64,000 bases of DNA from Bdellovibrionaceae bacterium UBA6776 (GCA_002453155.1 DKGG01000025.1:1-64000), one strand, 5' to 3'. Counted from the first letter of the stretch, positions 52,760-62,535 are shown. The notes: generated from the sequence alone by a model not told the origin. Translations and numbers: made by a program.

Positions 52760-53790
52760 AAGCCAATGCAATTGTGAACGAAAAATTTAAGAATGCGCTT
52801 CAAGGGACTGCGCAAAATTGTCCGCCCATTTGGTTTATGAGACAGGCGGGACGATATCACGACCACTATCAAAATTTGCGGCAAAAACATTCCTTTATGG
52901 ATCTATGCAAGGTGCCGGAGTTGGCTGCTGAAGTGGCCTTCGGTCCGGTGGATGAATTTGATTTTGATGTTTCAATTTTGTTCAGTGATTTGCTTTTTCC
53001 CCTTCAAGCTCTGGGAATGGGGTTAGAGTACAACCCAGCTCCAACGCTTTCTTTTCAGTTGACCGAAGAGACTTTGAAAAAGCTGGTTTCCGTGGATGAA
53101 GCTTTGCCCCATTTGGAATTTCAAAAGGAAGCCATGATAGCCACTCGAGAAAGATTGCCCAAAAATAAAAGCTTGATTGGGTTTGTGGGTGGTCCTTGGA
53201 CTTTGTTTACTTATGCAGTTGAAGGAGGACACAAGGGCCATCTTCAAGCAGCAAAGAACGGTTTTTCACTTTATGGATCCTTCTGTGAATTGATGGTTCC
53301 CTTGTTGAAGAAGAACATTCAACTTCAGTTTGATGGAGGAGCTGAAGTGATTATGATTTTTGATACGGCGGCCGGAGAGATTTCGCCGATGCTTTATAAA
53401 AAGTTTGTTCAGCCCCATTTGGAAGAGCTGGCAAAAACCTTTCCGGGAAAATTGGGCTACTACGCCAAGGGGACCACATGGGATCACATGGATGAGCACA
53501 TGAGCAGCCTTCCTTGGGCGGGTCTTGGAATGGATCATCGCTTTGATCTTCCAAAGGTTCTTCTAAAATCCAAGGGAAAATTTGTTCAAGGAAACTTTGA
53601 TCAAGCCATGCTTTTCAACGACAGGGAAAATTTTAAAAGCCGATTGGAAGAATATTTGGCGCCCTATAAGAATCTTTCTCCCGAAGAAAGAGCCCATTGG
53701 GTTTGTGGACTTGGACATGGCGTCCTCCCACAAACTCCCATGGACCATGTGAAAATGTTTATTGAAACTGTTCGAAAGGAATTCTCATGA
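52756..53790 (+). CDS. hemE: Uroporphyrinogen decarboxylase
   Basis: 344 residues from the ATG at 52756 (GGGAG upstream), overlapping the regulator's stop; the longer open frame to 52609 lies inside that gene. Family hallmarks: PPIWFMRQAGRYHDHYQ, PELAAEVAFGPVDEF, FDVSILFSDLLFPLQALGMGL, GFVGGPWTLFTYAVEGG and CGLGHGVLPQTPMDHVK. Converts uroporphyrinogen III to coproporphyrinogen III. Confidence 0.97.
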   Translation: MKANAIVNEKFKNALQGTAQNCPPIWFMRQAGRYHDHYQNLRQKHSFMDLCKVPELAAEVAFGPVDEFDFDVSILFSDLLFPLQALGMGLEYNPAPTLSFQLTEETLKKLVSVDEALPHLEFQKEAMIATRERLPKNKSLIGFVGGPWTLFTYAVEGGHKGHLQAAKNGFSLYGSFCELMVPLLKKNIQLQFDGGAEVIMIFDTAAGEISPMLYKKFVQPHLEELAKTFPGKLGYYAKGTTWDHMDEHMSSLPWAGLGMDHRFDLPKVLLKSKGKFVQGNFDQAMLFNDRENFKSRLEEYLAPYKNLSPEERAHWVCGLGHGVLPQTPMDHVKMFIETVRKEFS

Positions 53791-55142
53791 TTTCCAAAGA
53801 TCTTCTTGAAAAGTATGACACTCCGGTTCCTCGTTACACGAGTTATCCCACGGTGCCTTATTGGTCAGATTCTCCCAGCACTGAAGAGTGGTTAAGTGCT
53901 CTTCGTCTTGCCGCCTCCAAAAAAGACATGACTTGGTCCATTTATATGCATGTTCCTTTCTGTGAAAGTCTGTGCACCTTTTGCGGTTGCAACACGGTGA
54001 TTTCCAGAAGTCACGACAAGGAGATGCCCTATGTTCAATCCCTTCTCAAAGAATTCTCTTTATACAAAAAGAATGTTCCGGAGCTTTTCGAAAAACCTTT
54101 GAGACAGCTTCATTTGGGAGGAGGAACTCCCACTTTTCTTTCTGCTGAAAATTTAAAGTTTGTTGTGGGAAGCATTTTGGAGCAGGCGAAGGTGGATCCC
54201 GATCAATTTGACGGATCGATTGAAGTGGATCCCCGCAGAACTTCTCCTGAGCAACTCAAAGCTCTTTATGATTTGGGATTTCGCAGAGTCAGTATGGGCG
54301 TTCAGGACTTCAACCACGAAGTTCAGCGTTTGATCAATCGGATTCAACCTTTTGATGTGACCAAGAAGCTCACTGAAGAAGCCCGTGAGATGGGGTACAC
54401 GTCCGTCAACTTTGATTTGATCTACGGTCTTCCAAAGCAAGATCTTGAAATGATGAGAGAGACGGTTTTAAAGACCATCGAACTTCGGCCCGAGCGCATC
54501 GCCCTTTATTCTTTTGCATTGGTTCCTTGGATTAAGCCTCAGCAGCGTCTTTTTAAAGATGAAGACCTTCCTGTGGGAGCCGAGAAAAGAGAACTTTATG
54601 AACTTTCCTACGAGCTTTTGACGGAGGCGGGTTACCGAGAAATCGGCATGGACCACTTTGCGCTTCCAGAGGATGAGCTCTCAAAGTCCATGGACGAAGG
54701 AAAGCTTCATCGCAACTTTATGGGATATGCAGAACTTCGTACTGATGTGCTTTTGGGTTTAGGAGTGAGTTCCATTTCCGAAACACCCACTTGTTTTCAT
54801 CAAAATGAAAAGGTCGTAGCCAATTATATGAAGCGAGTGGATGAGGAAGGTGAAATTCCAACTCTCAGAGGACACAAGCTGAACGAGGAAGATCAAAACC
54901 AAAGAGAGATGATCTTAAAGTTTATGACTCTAGGTGAAGTTCACCTGACGGATTCAAAGATGAAAGATGACATCCAGGAGTTTTTAAATCCCATGATTCA
55001 AGATGGGTTGGTTCAATTGGAAGGGGAGAACTTAAAGATTCTTGAGCCCGGTCGTCCTTTCTTGAGAAACGCGTGCATGGCTTTGGATTTTCGATTGAGA
55101 AGAAGCAAGCCGGAATCGAAAGTTTTTTCACAATCTCTATGA
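53787..55142 (+). CDS. hemN: Oxygen-independent coproporphyrinogen III oxidase
   Basis: 451 residues, radical-SAM enzyme. The cluster motif CX3CX2C is in FCESLCTFCGCNTVI, preceded by YTSYPTVPYW and followed by LHLGGGTPTFLS, EVDPRRTS, VSMGVQDFN and NFDLIYGLPKQ. Length and the C-terminal HemN domain (EIGMDHFALPEDEL, RNFMGYA) match true HemN rather than HemW. Overlaps hemE and hemY by 4 bases. Confidence 0.97.
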   Translation: MISKDLLEKYDTPVPRYTSYPTVPYWSDSPSTEEWLSALRLAASKKDMTWSIYMHVPFCESLCTFCGCNTVISRSHDKEMPYVQSLLKEFSLYKKNVPELFEKPLRQLHLGGGTPTFLSAENLKFVVGSILEQAKVDPDQFDGSIEVDPRRTSPEQLKALYDLGFRRVSMGVQDFNHEVQRLINRIQPFDVTKKLTEEAREMGYTSVNFDLIYGLPKQDLEMMRETVLKTIELRPERIALYSFALVPWIKPQQRLFKDEDLPVGAEKRELYELSYELLTEAGYREIGMDHFALPEDELSKSMDEGKLHRNFMGYAELRTDVLLGLGVSSISETPTCFHQNEKVVANYMKRVDEEGEIPTLRGHKLNEEDQNQREMILKFMTLGEVHLTDSKMKDDIQEFLNPMIQDGLVQLEGENLKILEPGRPFLRNACMALDFRLRRSKPESKVFSQSL

Positions 55143-56365
55143 AGCCAGTACTCATTGTTGGCTCCGGCATTTCAGGATTGTCCACGGCCTTTTGGCTGCA
55201 CAAGGAGGAAATTCCCTGTGAGGTGATCGATGTGAAAGATCACCCCGGAGGTTTGATTGCCACAGAGAAGACACCCTTTGGCCCGGCGGAAAAGGCGGCA
55301 AATGGTTTTATGGCGGCCGCTGAAATGTGCTCTTTATGTGATGAGATCGGGGTGGAACTGGCATCTCGAAAGCCTGCCAGGAAGAATCGCTACATTTTTC
55401 GAAAGCGTCCTCGGAAATGGCCTCTGAGTTTTCGTGAAACTTTGCAGTTCTTGAAGGGAATTTTCCTTAAAATTTTTCGACCTTCAAAATTCAATGAAAT
55501 GCTGCAGGGACAAACCGTCGAAGATTGGGCCGAGGGGCGATTTGGTCCTTCTACCGTTCAGTGGTTGGTGGCTCCCGCACTGCAAGGAATTTATGCGGGC
55601 AATGTTCGTCGCATGAGTGCAAGCTTGGTATTGAAAGGGCTGTTGGAAAAACGCAGCCGAAAAGGTGTTAATGTTCGTGGAACCTTGGCCCCCAAAGGTG
55701 GAATGGGCGATTTGGTGACAAAGCTTTATGATTGGCTTCTGAAGCGAGGCGTTTCCTTTCGTTTTTCCACCTCCTTTGATCAAATCGATTCCTCAAAATA
55801 TTCCGCGGTCGTGATTGCCACCTCAGCCTTTGATTTGGAAAAACTCCATCAAGTGGATTCCCGAATTCCAAGGCTTCAGGTGGAAGGTTTGCCCTTGGTC
55901 ACCGCGACTTTATTTTTTGAAAATGAAAATTATCACATTGATGGCTTTGGCTGCTTGTTTCCTCAAAAAGAGGGATTTTACGGTTTGGGCGTGCTGTTTA
56001 ACTCTTCTGTGTTTGAGGGAAGAGTCGCCTCGAAAAAGGCGTCGCGCTCGGAGACTTGGATTTTGGGCGGCGCTTTTCGAAAGGACATTTGCCGTTTTTC
56101 CGATGACGAGCTGTTGCGTCAAATTCAGGAAGACCGGAAGCGTCTTTATCAGGTGGAAGACGTGGGGAAACCCTTACATATGGAGGTCACTCGCTGGCCT
56201 CAGGCCCTTCCCCATTTGAATGTGGATTTAGAGAAGCAGTTGAGCGAAATGCAGGTGGGCCGGGGTGTCTATATGTCGGGAAATTACCTGGGACGTATTG
56301 GCTTGAGTCAGATCGTCGCGCGCAATAAGATGCTGGCACTTCAGATAAAAAAGGAACTTTCTTAA
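55139..56365 (+). CDS. hemY: Protoporphyrinogen/coproporphyrinogen oxidase, HemY (HemG) type
   Basis: 408 residues from the ATG at 55139, which overlaps the hemN stop. FAD-binding Rossmann motif VLIVGSGISGLSTAFWL at the N-terminus, GGLIATEKT next, and the C-terminal closing FAD motif YMSGNYLGRIGLSQIV. Flavin-dependent, oxygen-using oxidase acting just before HemH. Somewhat shorter than typical HemY (~450). Its neighbour hemN is the anaerobic enzyme for the preceding step. Confidence 0.92.
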   Translation: MKPVLIVGSGISGLSTAFWLHKEEIPCEVIDVKDHPGGLIATEKTPFGPAEKAANGFMAAAEMCSLCDEIGVELASRKPARKNRYIFRKRPRKWPLSFRETLQFLKGIFLKIFRPSKFNEMLQGQTVEDWAEGRFGPSTVQWLVAPALQGIYAGNVRRMSASLVLKGLLEKRSRKGVNVRGTLAPKGGMGDLVTKLYDWLLKRGVSFRFSTSFDQIDSSKYSAVVIATSAFDLEKLHQVDSRIPRLQVEGLPLVTATLFFENENYHIDGFGCLFPQKEGFYGLGVLFNSSVFEGRVASKKASRSETWILGGAFRKDICRFSDDELLRQIQEDRKRLYQVEDVGKPLHMEVTRWPQALPHLNVDLEKQLSEMQVGRGVYMSGNYLGRIGLSQIVARNKMLALQIKKELS

Positions 56366-57418
56366 GTGAACAAAAAGGCTTTGTTGATCATCAATTTGGG
56401 CTCTCCAGCATCCTCAAAGGTCGAAGATGTGAAGCCCTATTTGAACCAGTTTTTGATGGATGGGGAAGTGATTGATATCTTCTATCCTCTCAGAGCCTTT
56501 TTGGTGAAAGGTTTGATCGTTCCCTTTCGAGCGAAGAAGTCTTCGGAAGCCTACAAAGAGATTTTTTCAGAGCGCGGCTCTCCTTTGCTCTTTCATACCA
56601 AAGATTTTGTTGAAAAGTTGGGACCCAAAGTTCAGCCCAATTTTCAATGCGTCGAATATGCCATGAGATATGGTGAGCCGAGCATAGAATCTAAGATTAA
56701 AGAACTTCATGACAGAGGCTGTTCGGATTTGGTGGTTCTGCCCATGTATCCTCAATTTGCCAAATCTTCCACGCGCACGGTGCTCAAAGAAATTCAACGG
56801 GTGCTCGGTAAAATCAAAGCCACAGAGATGAATGTGCGCACATGGGTGGATTTTTTCTCGGAAGATTTTTTCATCCAAAGTTTTGTGTCTGTGATCAAAG
56901 AGGAAATGGAATCGTTTAAACCAGATCATTTGCTGCTCAGTTACCATGGTCTTCCCGAGAGCCATGTGAAAGAGTTTGCCCCAAATTCATGCTTTCGAAC
57001 GCCCCATTGCTGCTCGACTCTGAACAAAGGCAATCGCCTGTGTTACCGGGCGCAGTGTTTTGAAACTTCTCGAAAAATTCATTCCAAACTTCCGCCCATT
57101 GATTTTACGGTGTCTTTTCAGTCCAGACTGGGGCGGCAAGAGTGGATCAAACCTTATACGGATCTTGAAATTGAAAAAATTCTTGAAAAGGGTGCGAAGC
57201 GTGTCTTAGTGGCTTGCCCGGCTTTTGTGGCAGATTGCTTGGAAACTCTCGAAGAAATTTCCATTCGCCTGCGAGACGATTTCAAATCAAAGGGTGGTGA
57301 AGATTTGAAACTGGTTCCGTCCCTCAACTCCAGAGAAGATTGGGTGGATTCTTGTGCACAATTTTTTAAGACCGCACGATTTCAACCTTTGCTTCAGACC
57401 TTAAACAAAGTTCAGTAG
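56366..57418 (+). CDS. hemH: Ferrochelatase
   Basis: 350 residues from a GTG directly after the hemY stop. Family blocks: ALLIINLGSPAS, RGSPLLFHT, AMRYGEPSI, VLPMYPQFAKSSTRTV, LLSYHGLPESHVK with the catalytic histidine, TFQSRLGRQEWIKPYTD-like FQSRLGRQEW, and CPAFVADCLETLEEI with the conserved Glu. A cysteine-rich segment (CFRTPHCCS, LCYRAQC) follows the catalytic histidine. Some bacterial ferrochelatases bind a [2Fe-2S] cluster with similar cysteines, so this one may as well. Confidence 0.96.
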   Translation: MNKKALLIINLGSPASSKVEDVKPYLNQFLMDGEVIDIFYPLRAFLVKGLIVPFRAKKSSEAYKEIFSERGSPLLFHTKDFVEKLGPKVQPNFQCVEYAMRYGEPSIESKIKELHDRGCSDLVVLPMYPQFAKSSTRTVLKEIQRVLGKIKATEMNVRTWVDFFSEDFFIQSFVSVIKEEMESFKPDHLLLSYHGLPESHVKEFAPNSCFRTPHCCSTLNKGNRLCYRAQCFETSRKIHSKLPPIDFTVSFQSRLGRQEWIKPYTDLEIEKILEKGAKRVLVACPAFVADCLETLEEISIRLRDDFKSKGGEDLKLVPSLNSREDWVDSCAQFFKTARFQPLLQTLNKVQ

Positions 57419-57425
57419 GAAGCCC

Positions 57426-58319
57426 GTGAGTTCGAAAAACCTTTCTCCCACCATCCTTGTGCATGATCGATTTTATCCACAGGTGTCTGAATTGCGGGAC
57501 TTCTTTGATCAACAATTTGAAAATCCCTTAGAGGTTCATGAAAATCGATTTGTCTGGGACTTTTGGAATGTTCCCGGTCACTATTGTCACTTAAGAACAC
57601 CGGCATACAATTACTTTCCTCCAGAGATATATGATCCCTTTCACGAGTATTTGGTGAATTGGGGAAGAGAGAACCTGGGATGTCATGACATCTCTCCCAC
57701 TTGGTTGAGCTGTTATCCCGAAGGCAGTTTTCAAAACATTCATCGAGACGCGCCCCACGGTCCATTTGCCTTTGTCTTTTCGCTGACCAAATCCTCTTCC
57801 AAATTTAAAGGCGGGCGAACCGTTGTGGGTCAAAAAAAAGTCACACGCTCCATGCCCCTTGAAAAATTGGAACTGAAGAAGTCCGTTTCTGAATTGAAGG
57901 ACTTTACCTCTGTGCCTCCAAAGTTTAACCGCTTGGTGGTTTTTGATCCATCCTATCCCCATGGTGTGAGTGAAACCAATGGATCCAAAGACCCTCGAGA
58001 GTCTCGTTTGGTGGTTCATGGATGGTTTGTACAACCTCGCCCTTTTTGGGAAGGGCCATTGAATGAAGATCAAGTTCAAGAAGTTTTAGATTCTTTTTTG
58101 TGGAAGCTTTCCTCAGCGAAGGAATTTAAAAATGTGGAAGGCTACGTAGGCTTTCGAATTTTCATTGGCAAAGACGGTAAAGTTGAAAAAATAAAAACGT
58201 TGGTCAGTACTTTGAATTCCGTGGATGCACAGAAGTGGCTTTTGAAAGCGTCGAAAGATTTAAAGTTCTCCGCCCACAAAGAAGGAAGCGTTCTCACGCT
58301 CCCCCTTATGTTCAGCTGA
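57426..58319 (+). CDS. 2OG-Fe(II) oxygenase-like protein with AgmX/TonB-like C-terminus
   Basis: 297 residues from a GTG seven bases after hemH. Residues ~95-200 look like a 2-oxoglutarate/Fe(II) oxygenase: YPEGSFQNIHRDAPHG supplies HxD, FDPSYPHGVSE the distal His, and ESRLVVHGWF the Arg that holds 2OG. The last ~65 residues (VGFRIFIGKDGKVEKIKTL...LTLPLMF) match the pattern of AgmX/TonB C-terminal beta domains. No signal peptide. A hydroxylase at the end of a heme operon is not a pairing I know; substrate unknown. A palindrome (58354-58447) follows. Confidence 0.7.
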   Translation: MSSKNLSPTILVHDRFYPQVSELRDFFDQQFENPLEVHENRFVWDFWNVPGHYCHLRTPAYNYFPPEIYDPFHEYLVNWGRENLGCHDISPTWLSCYPEGSFQNIHRDAPHGPFAFVFSLTKSSSKFKGGRTVVGQKKVTRSMPLEKLELKKSVSELKDFTSVPPKFNRLVVFDPSYPHGVSETNGSKDPRESRLVVHGWFVQPRPFWEGPLNEDQVQEVLDSFLWKLSSAKEFKNVEGYVGFRIFIGKDGKVEKIKTLVSTLNSVDAQKWLLKASKDLKFSAHKEGSVLTLPLMFS

Positions 58320-58353
58320 ATGTTCAGCTAATATTCTTAAAATATTGAGTTTT

Positions 58354-58447
58354 CAAAAAGAGGAGTTCGAAAGCATTAAAATGCGAGTTCCGCAGCAAAG
58401 CGAGGACTGTTCGAAGCATCTTTAATGCTTTCGAACACCGCTTTTTG
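58354..58447. repeat. Palindrome with constant core, family 2, copy 2
   Basis: Inverted arms (caaaaag...gttcgaaagcattaaaatgc at 58354-58384; gcatctttaatgctttcgaac...ctttttg at 58416-58447) surround the 31-base core 58385-58415, which begins gagttccgca and ends gaggactgttcgaa as at 13103-13133. Arm sequence is unrelated to the other copy. It lies between two convergent genes and could serve as a bidirectional transcription stop: CTTTTTG ends the + strand stem. Confidence 0.9.
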
Positions 58448-58462
58448 CAGAACCCACAATTT

Positions 58463-61400
58463 TTACTGCTTCAGCTTAATCAGATCCGGGTTTCCTTTGG
58501 TCAGGAAGCTTTCGCAACCGGACAAGACCTTTTTGACCACTTCGCTGCCGCTGGCTTCGGACAAGGCTCTCATCTTGAGAACAATAATTTCTGTAGGTGT
58601 GTATCCGCCAAAAATATACCTTGCCAAGGCTCTTGGTCCCATCAACTCTGTCGGGGTCACTTCCGCATTATGGATGGCTTCCAAGACTGGATTCAAAGCC
58701 AAATCTCTGACGATGGTGAACTTGTTTCGAAGTTTCTGCATTTCCTTCTGCAGCCAAACTTGAACTTCCGTTTCCACCAGATCTTCTTCTTTCAATCCTC
58801 TTGCCGCGTAGTATGCCGTCTGTTCAAAAATCTGATCCAGCTTAAAGAACAAAGCCGAGAAGGGAAGGGTAAATGCCGAAATGTATCCAATGACAAAGGC
58901 ATCCAAATCAAAACGTCCTAAGAACAAGTAGTTCAAAAGAATGATTTGAGGGATCGCCGCAGGCAAGTTCCAGAACACAATCTTAATATAGTTCTTCCAA
59001 TATTTCTTAAGGCTGTTTTCCGGTTTGTTCCACTTTTTCCAGAACAGTTTCCAGTAGCCAAGCTTTGCATCTTCTTCTGGAGGAATTTCTCCGAACATCC
59101 CATCCTCAGCGTCAAAGTAATCTTCTTGGAGTTTTCCCCAAGCGGACGAAACACTTGAAAATGCAATTCCCGCAAGCAAACTTCCGTAAAAACTGTATTG
59201 AGAAAGGTAAGCAATGGAATTTGGTCCCCAGAAGTCCTCTTGAATGGGAGCCATAATTCCCATGGTAATTCCCGCGGTTGCAAGGAACTTCATCCCGATA
59301 TCAATGGGAAGAGTTCGAAACAAAGTGGAGATTTCATTTCGAGTGGCTCTGGCCATGGCCACTTCATCTTGCCGCATTTTATGAACGATTTCATAACGCT
59401 TCATAGACGGGTTTTGCTTGGGGTCCATTTCAGAGGCGATGCTGGCTTTCATTTGTGTCTTTAAAACTTGAGGGCTTGGAAGGCCAATGGCCGCCCATTT
59501 CGCCATAGATTGAGCCTTTTTAACCAATTCAGGGTCTTTAGCCACAGATTCAATGATCTGATTCAGGTCTTCTTTGGCCATGTTCAATCGACCTTGAAGC
59601 TCATCATTGGATTCAGAGGCTTCAATCAATTCTTTCTTCACTTTACGAAGGTCTTTGGCATTGGCCAAGTCTCCAGGATTCACCTGATAGCGTGGAGATT
59701 GGCTCAAAGGTTCAATGGCTCTTTCCAAGACCTCTTTCATCACTTTGTTGTAAAGAAGGTCCATGTAGGAGCGAACAAAGACTTTGTTTCTAAAATTGAG
59801 AAGTCCAATTTCCTGAGAAGTGATTTCTCCCACTCCAGACGTTTGGGAAAACAACCATCGCAAGTCTTTGTCGGATTTCGCAAATTGAGTCAATTGCCCC
59901 ACAGCTTTAGTCAATGATTCTTTGATCACCACTTCTTCCAAATCAATGATGGCATCTTCAAAATATTTTTGCTTTTCGATTTCCGCTTGAACCTGTTTTG
60001 GCGTTTGGTCTTGCAGTTCAGCAAATAGCTCCATTTGTTCCGGTTCCAGCTCTCTTTGTCTGGGATTTTTGATCAATCTGGAGACCAACTCTTTGGTCTT
60101 TCCAACCAAGGAGGTCATTCCACCATTCAGTACGGTGGGGTAGGTCAGGCGACCAAAGCGCTTGGTCACAGCCACATTAAAAAATTCAGGATAAATGATC
60201 CGAGCGGCAATCCCAAATGGCTTTGGTTTGATCATGTAGGGAATTTTCGTTCCAGTTTTTTTCACCAATCCGGGAAGGAAGGCAAAACCAAACAAAGAGT
60301 ATCGAATACTGGCATAGAAATTAAAGAATCCGGTGTATTCACCCACTGTGGTGCGGTAGCTGGCTGTACTGAAAAGCAAGTGTTTGATGGCTTGCCATTT
60401 TGTTTTGATCGGTTGAATGTCCGCTTCTTCAAGCTGACTGACTCGGCTCAAAGATTCCTGTGCGGCAAGAACGTCCTCTTGAACTTCAGATTTTTGACGA
60501 CGGAGTTTGGAAAGCCATCTTCCCACAAATCCTTTTTCATTGGCCCGTTCATATTTTACCTGTGCCAAGCGTGCTCGCGTCTCGGCTTTTTGTTCATCCG
60601 AGCGTTCCACATTTCCAAGACGTTCTTTTCTTTGTGCCGCTTCACCGGTAGAAACCAAGTGGGCAAAACGTTTTTCCAACTCATTTTGTCGTTCAATCAG
60701 GTCTTTGTATTTTCCCGATTTAAGATCTTGGACCATTTCCAACAGGCGTCTTGGAATGTGATAACCACCCAGAATCGCCGCAAGACTTGCTCCTAAAACG
60801 CCGCCACCGATCAGAGTTTTCAGCCAACGGGAGTTTTCGGGATCAATGTATTGGTCGTAAACCGGCTTTACCAAAAAGAGTGAGGCCACCTGCTTTGTGG
60901 AGGTCCAATAGGCGTCTAAGGTTCCACCCACCACGGTAAGGGTGTAATCCATCATGCCTTTTGCCGCATACAAACCATCCGCTGAAAAGTGAGCGTAGGA
61001 TTCTGGAAGAATTTGGCTCAAGGCAATGGCGCCAATGGCATACAGGCCCATTCTCTCTTGCTCATCAGCAGAGAAGAGTTCAGAGAAAGAGCGCTGACCG
61101 GTCATGATCTTTGTGAACTTGCTCATCAAAGTGTGGCTTTGCTTGAGAGTATTTCCAATGGTCAGTTTGAGTGCCCGTTTGATTTTTCCGGAACTGTTTG
61201 GAAGGGGCTTGGTAATGCTACCTAAAGCCAAGCGGAGGCGTCCCCAAACCTTTCGAGACAATGCCACCTGTGCTTGAGAATTTTTGATGGCGTTTTTGAA
61301 AGCTTCTGAGTCTTTCATGTAGGCTTCATACTTTTCAACCATTTGAGTTGAGAGCTGAGCAATTTCTTCTACCGTTTTTGGGGGCTCGGAAATGTGCTCC

Positions 61401-62338
61401 AATTTTTCTTTGGCGTTCGCAATAAAGGCTTCCTGGGTGGAAATCATGGAAGCGGTCCCATCCACTTGAGTGGTCGTGAAGCGACCTGAGTCAAACTCTC
61501 TTTCTAAAAGCAAGGCGACGTTTTTAAATAGGGGAGTGGCAGAAGCCATAGCTCCAGGGTCAGACATGTGGGCCGCCAGGTTAAACACCACAGAGTACAA
61601 GGGAGTGAGGTCTTCCAAGTGGGATTGATTGAGTTTTAAATTCCCATTGATGATCAGCTCTTCATTTTCGGCTTCAAGACTCTGAACTCCACCATCGACG
61701 TTGATGGGAAGTTCAAAAACAGGAATAGCTTCCCGTCCAATCAGATTTTCATACTGGCGCAAATCAATAAACTTCAGAGTTTTATCGCCTTTTGAGTGTG
61801 TAAACAAAAGATAGGGGCCAAGCACAGCAAGGTTTTCGGTTTCGAGGAAAAATTCATGGACGATTTTGCTGTTTCGGCGTTCTTTCGAATCCTCTTGTAC
61901 GAGTTCAATGCGGCAGGAAGAGGCTTCGCAAGTGGACCAGGAGCCATATCCCACATTTTGACGGGTGAAATTTTCCAGATCTTTGGAGTACTGAGTTTCA
62001 CCGTCTTCGGAAATCATTTTTACTGTCAGCGAATCCCAGCGGAAAAAGTTGTCCAGCTCTTTGTATTTTTCTTCTTCGCCATCCCATTCAAAACCCGCCG
62101 TCTTTCGCTTTTCTTTCAGAGGCTTTTGATTGAGCAGAGAAAAAATATCCAGAGACAATCGATTTGCCGCTTGTCCCGATTCCATTCGATATTCCAGAAC
62201 CTCCAACTCCAGAGCCAATTGCTCGGATGGAATTGTGAGTGTTTCCGGTAAACTCGGTCCTTGTATTTCAGTGGCCCACAGGCCTTGGGGAATGGACAAA
62301 CTGGCAACAAGAACAAGCTTGAGATAACGGCTCCACAT
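58463..62338 (-). CDS. Giant multi-pass membrane protein, unknown
   Basis: 1291 residues with AAGGAA before the ATG and a signal peptide (LKLVLVASLSIPQGLWA). About 350 periplasmic residues come first (beta-rich, then coiled coil around EEIAQLSTQMVEKYEAYMKD). At least eight hydrophobic segments follow, for example YAIGAIALSQIL, LIGGGVLGASLAAILGG, YSLFGFAFLPGLV, FLATAGITMGIMAP, YGSLLAGIAFSSV and FVIGYISAFTLPFSALFF, with long charged cytosolic loops (Lys/Glu/Arg/Gln-rich, ~550-660 and 800-960). No enzyme motif recognised. Single-gene unit, convergent with the heme operon. Probably lineage-specific. Confidence 0.8.
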   Translation of the reverse strand: MWSRYLKLVLVASLSIPQGLWATEIQGPSLPETLTIPSEQLALELEVLEYRMESGQAANRLSLDIFSLLNQKPLKEKRKTAGFEWDGEEEKYKELDNFFRWDSLTVKMISEDGETQYSKDLENFTRQNVGYGSWSTCEASSCRIELVQEDSKERRNSKIVHEFFLETENLAVLGPYLLFTHSKGDKTLKFIDLRQYENLIGREAIPVFELPINVDGGVQSLEAENEELIINGNLKLNQSHLEDLTPLYSVVFNLAAHMSDPGAMASATPLFKNVALLLEREFDSGRFTTTQVDGTASMISTQEAFIANAKEKLEHISEPPKTVEEIAQLSTQMVEKYEAYMKDSEAFKNAIKNSQAQVALSRKVWGRLRLALGSITKPLPNSSGKIKRALKLTIGNTLKQSHTLMSKFTKIMTGQRSFSELFSADEQERMGLYAIGAIALSQILPESYAHFSADGLYAAKGMMDYTLTVVGGTLDAYWTSTKQVASLFLVKPVYDQYIDPENSRWLKTLIGGGVLGASLAAILGGYHIPRRLLEMVQDLKSGKYKDLIERQNELEKRFAHLVSTGEAAQRKERLGNVERSDEQKAETRARLAQVKYERANEKGFVGRWLSKLRRQKSEVQEDVLAAQESLSRVSQLEEADIQPIKTKWQAIKHLLFSTASYRTTVGEYTGFFNFYASIRYSLFGFAFLPGLVKKTGTKIPYMIKPKPFGIAARIIYPEFFNVAVTKRFGRLTYPTVLNGGMTSLVGKTKELVSRLIKNPRQRELEPEQMELFAELQDQTPKQVQAEIEKQKYFEDAIIDLEEVVIKESLTKAVGQLTQFAKSDKDLRWLFSQTSGVGEITSQEIGLLNFRNKVFVRSYMDLLYNKVMKEVLERAIEPLSQSPRYQVNPGDLANAKDLRKVKKELIEASESNDELQGRLNMAKEDLNQIIESVAKDPELVKKAQSMAKWAAIGLPSPQVLKTQMKASIASEMDPKQNPSMKRYEIVHKMRQDEVAMARATRNEISTLFRTLPIDIGMKFLATAGITMGIMAPIQEDFWGPNSIAYLSQYSFYGSLLAGIAFSSVSSAWGKLQEDYFDAEDGMFGEIPPEEDAKLGYWKLFWKKWNKPENSLKKYWKNYIKIVFWNLPAAIPQIILLNYLFLGRFDLDAFVIGYISAFTLPFSALFFKLDQIFEQTAYYAARGLKEEDLVETEVQVWLQKEMQKLRNKFTIVRDLALNPVLEAIHNAEVTPTELMGPRALARYIFGGYTPTEIIVLKMRALSEASGSEVVKKVLSGCESFLTKGNPDLIKLKQ

Positions 62339-62461
62339 AGCGAGAATTTCCTTTCGAATGACGCACCTAGCGAATGTGCCCGCATAATCGCAGAAATCCC
62401 TGAAATAAGGGAGGTTTCTGGAATCTATGGAAAAGCTTTACAGGGAAAAAGGCCGTATTTT

Positions 62462-62498
62462 GAAAAAAAGAAAGGCTCCTGTGAGAGAGGAGCCTTTT
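62462..62498 (-). terminator. Terminator of the carbonic anhydrase gene
   Basis: Minus strand: AAAAGGCTCC, 9-base loop, GGAGCCTTT then CTTTTTTT. It lies 38 bases beyond the stop at 62536. Confidence 0.93.
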
Positions 62499-62535
62499 CG
62501 CTTATAGAGGTTATTCTTTTGCCTTATGGATTCGA

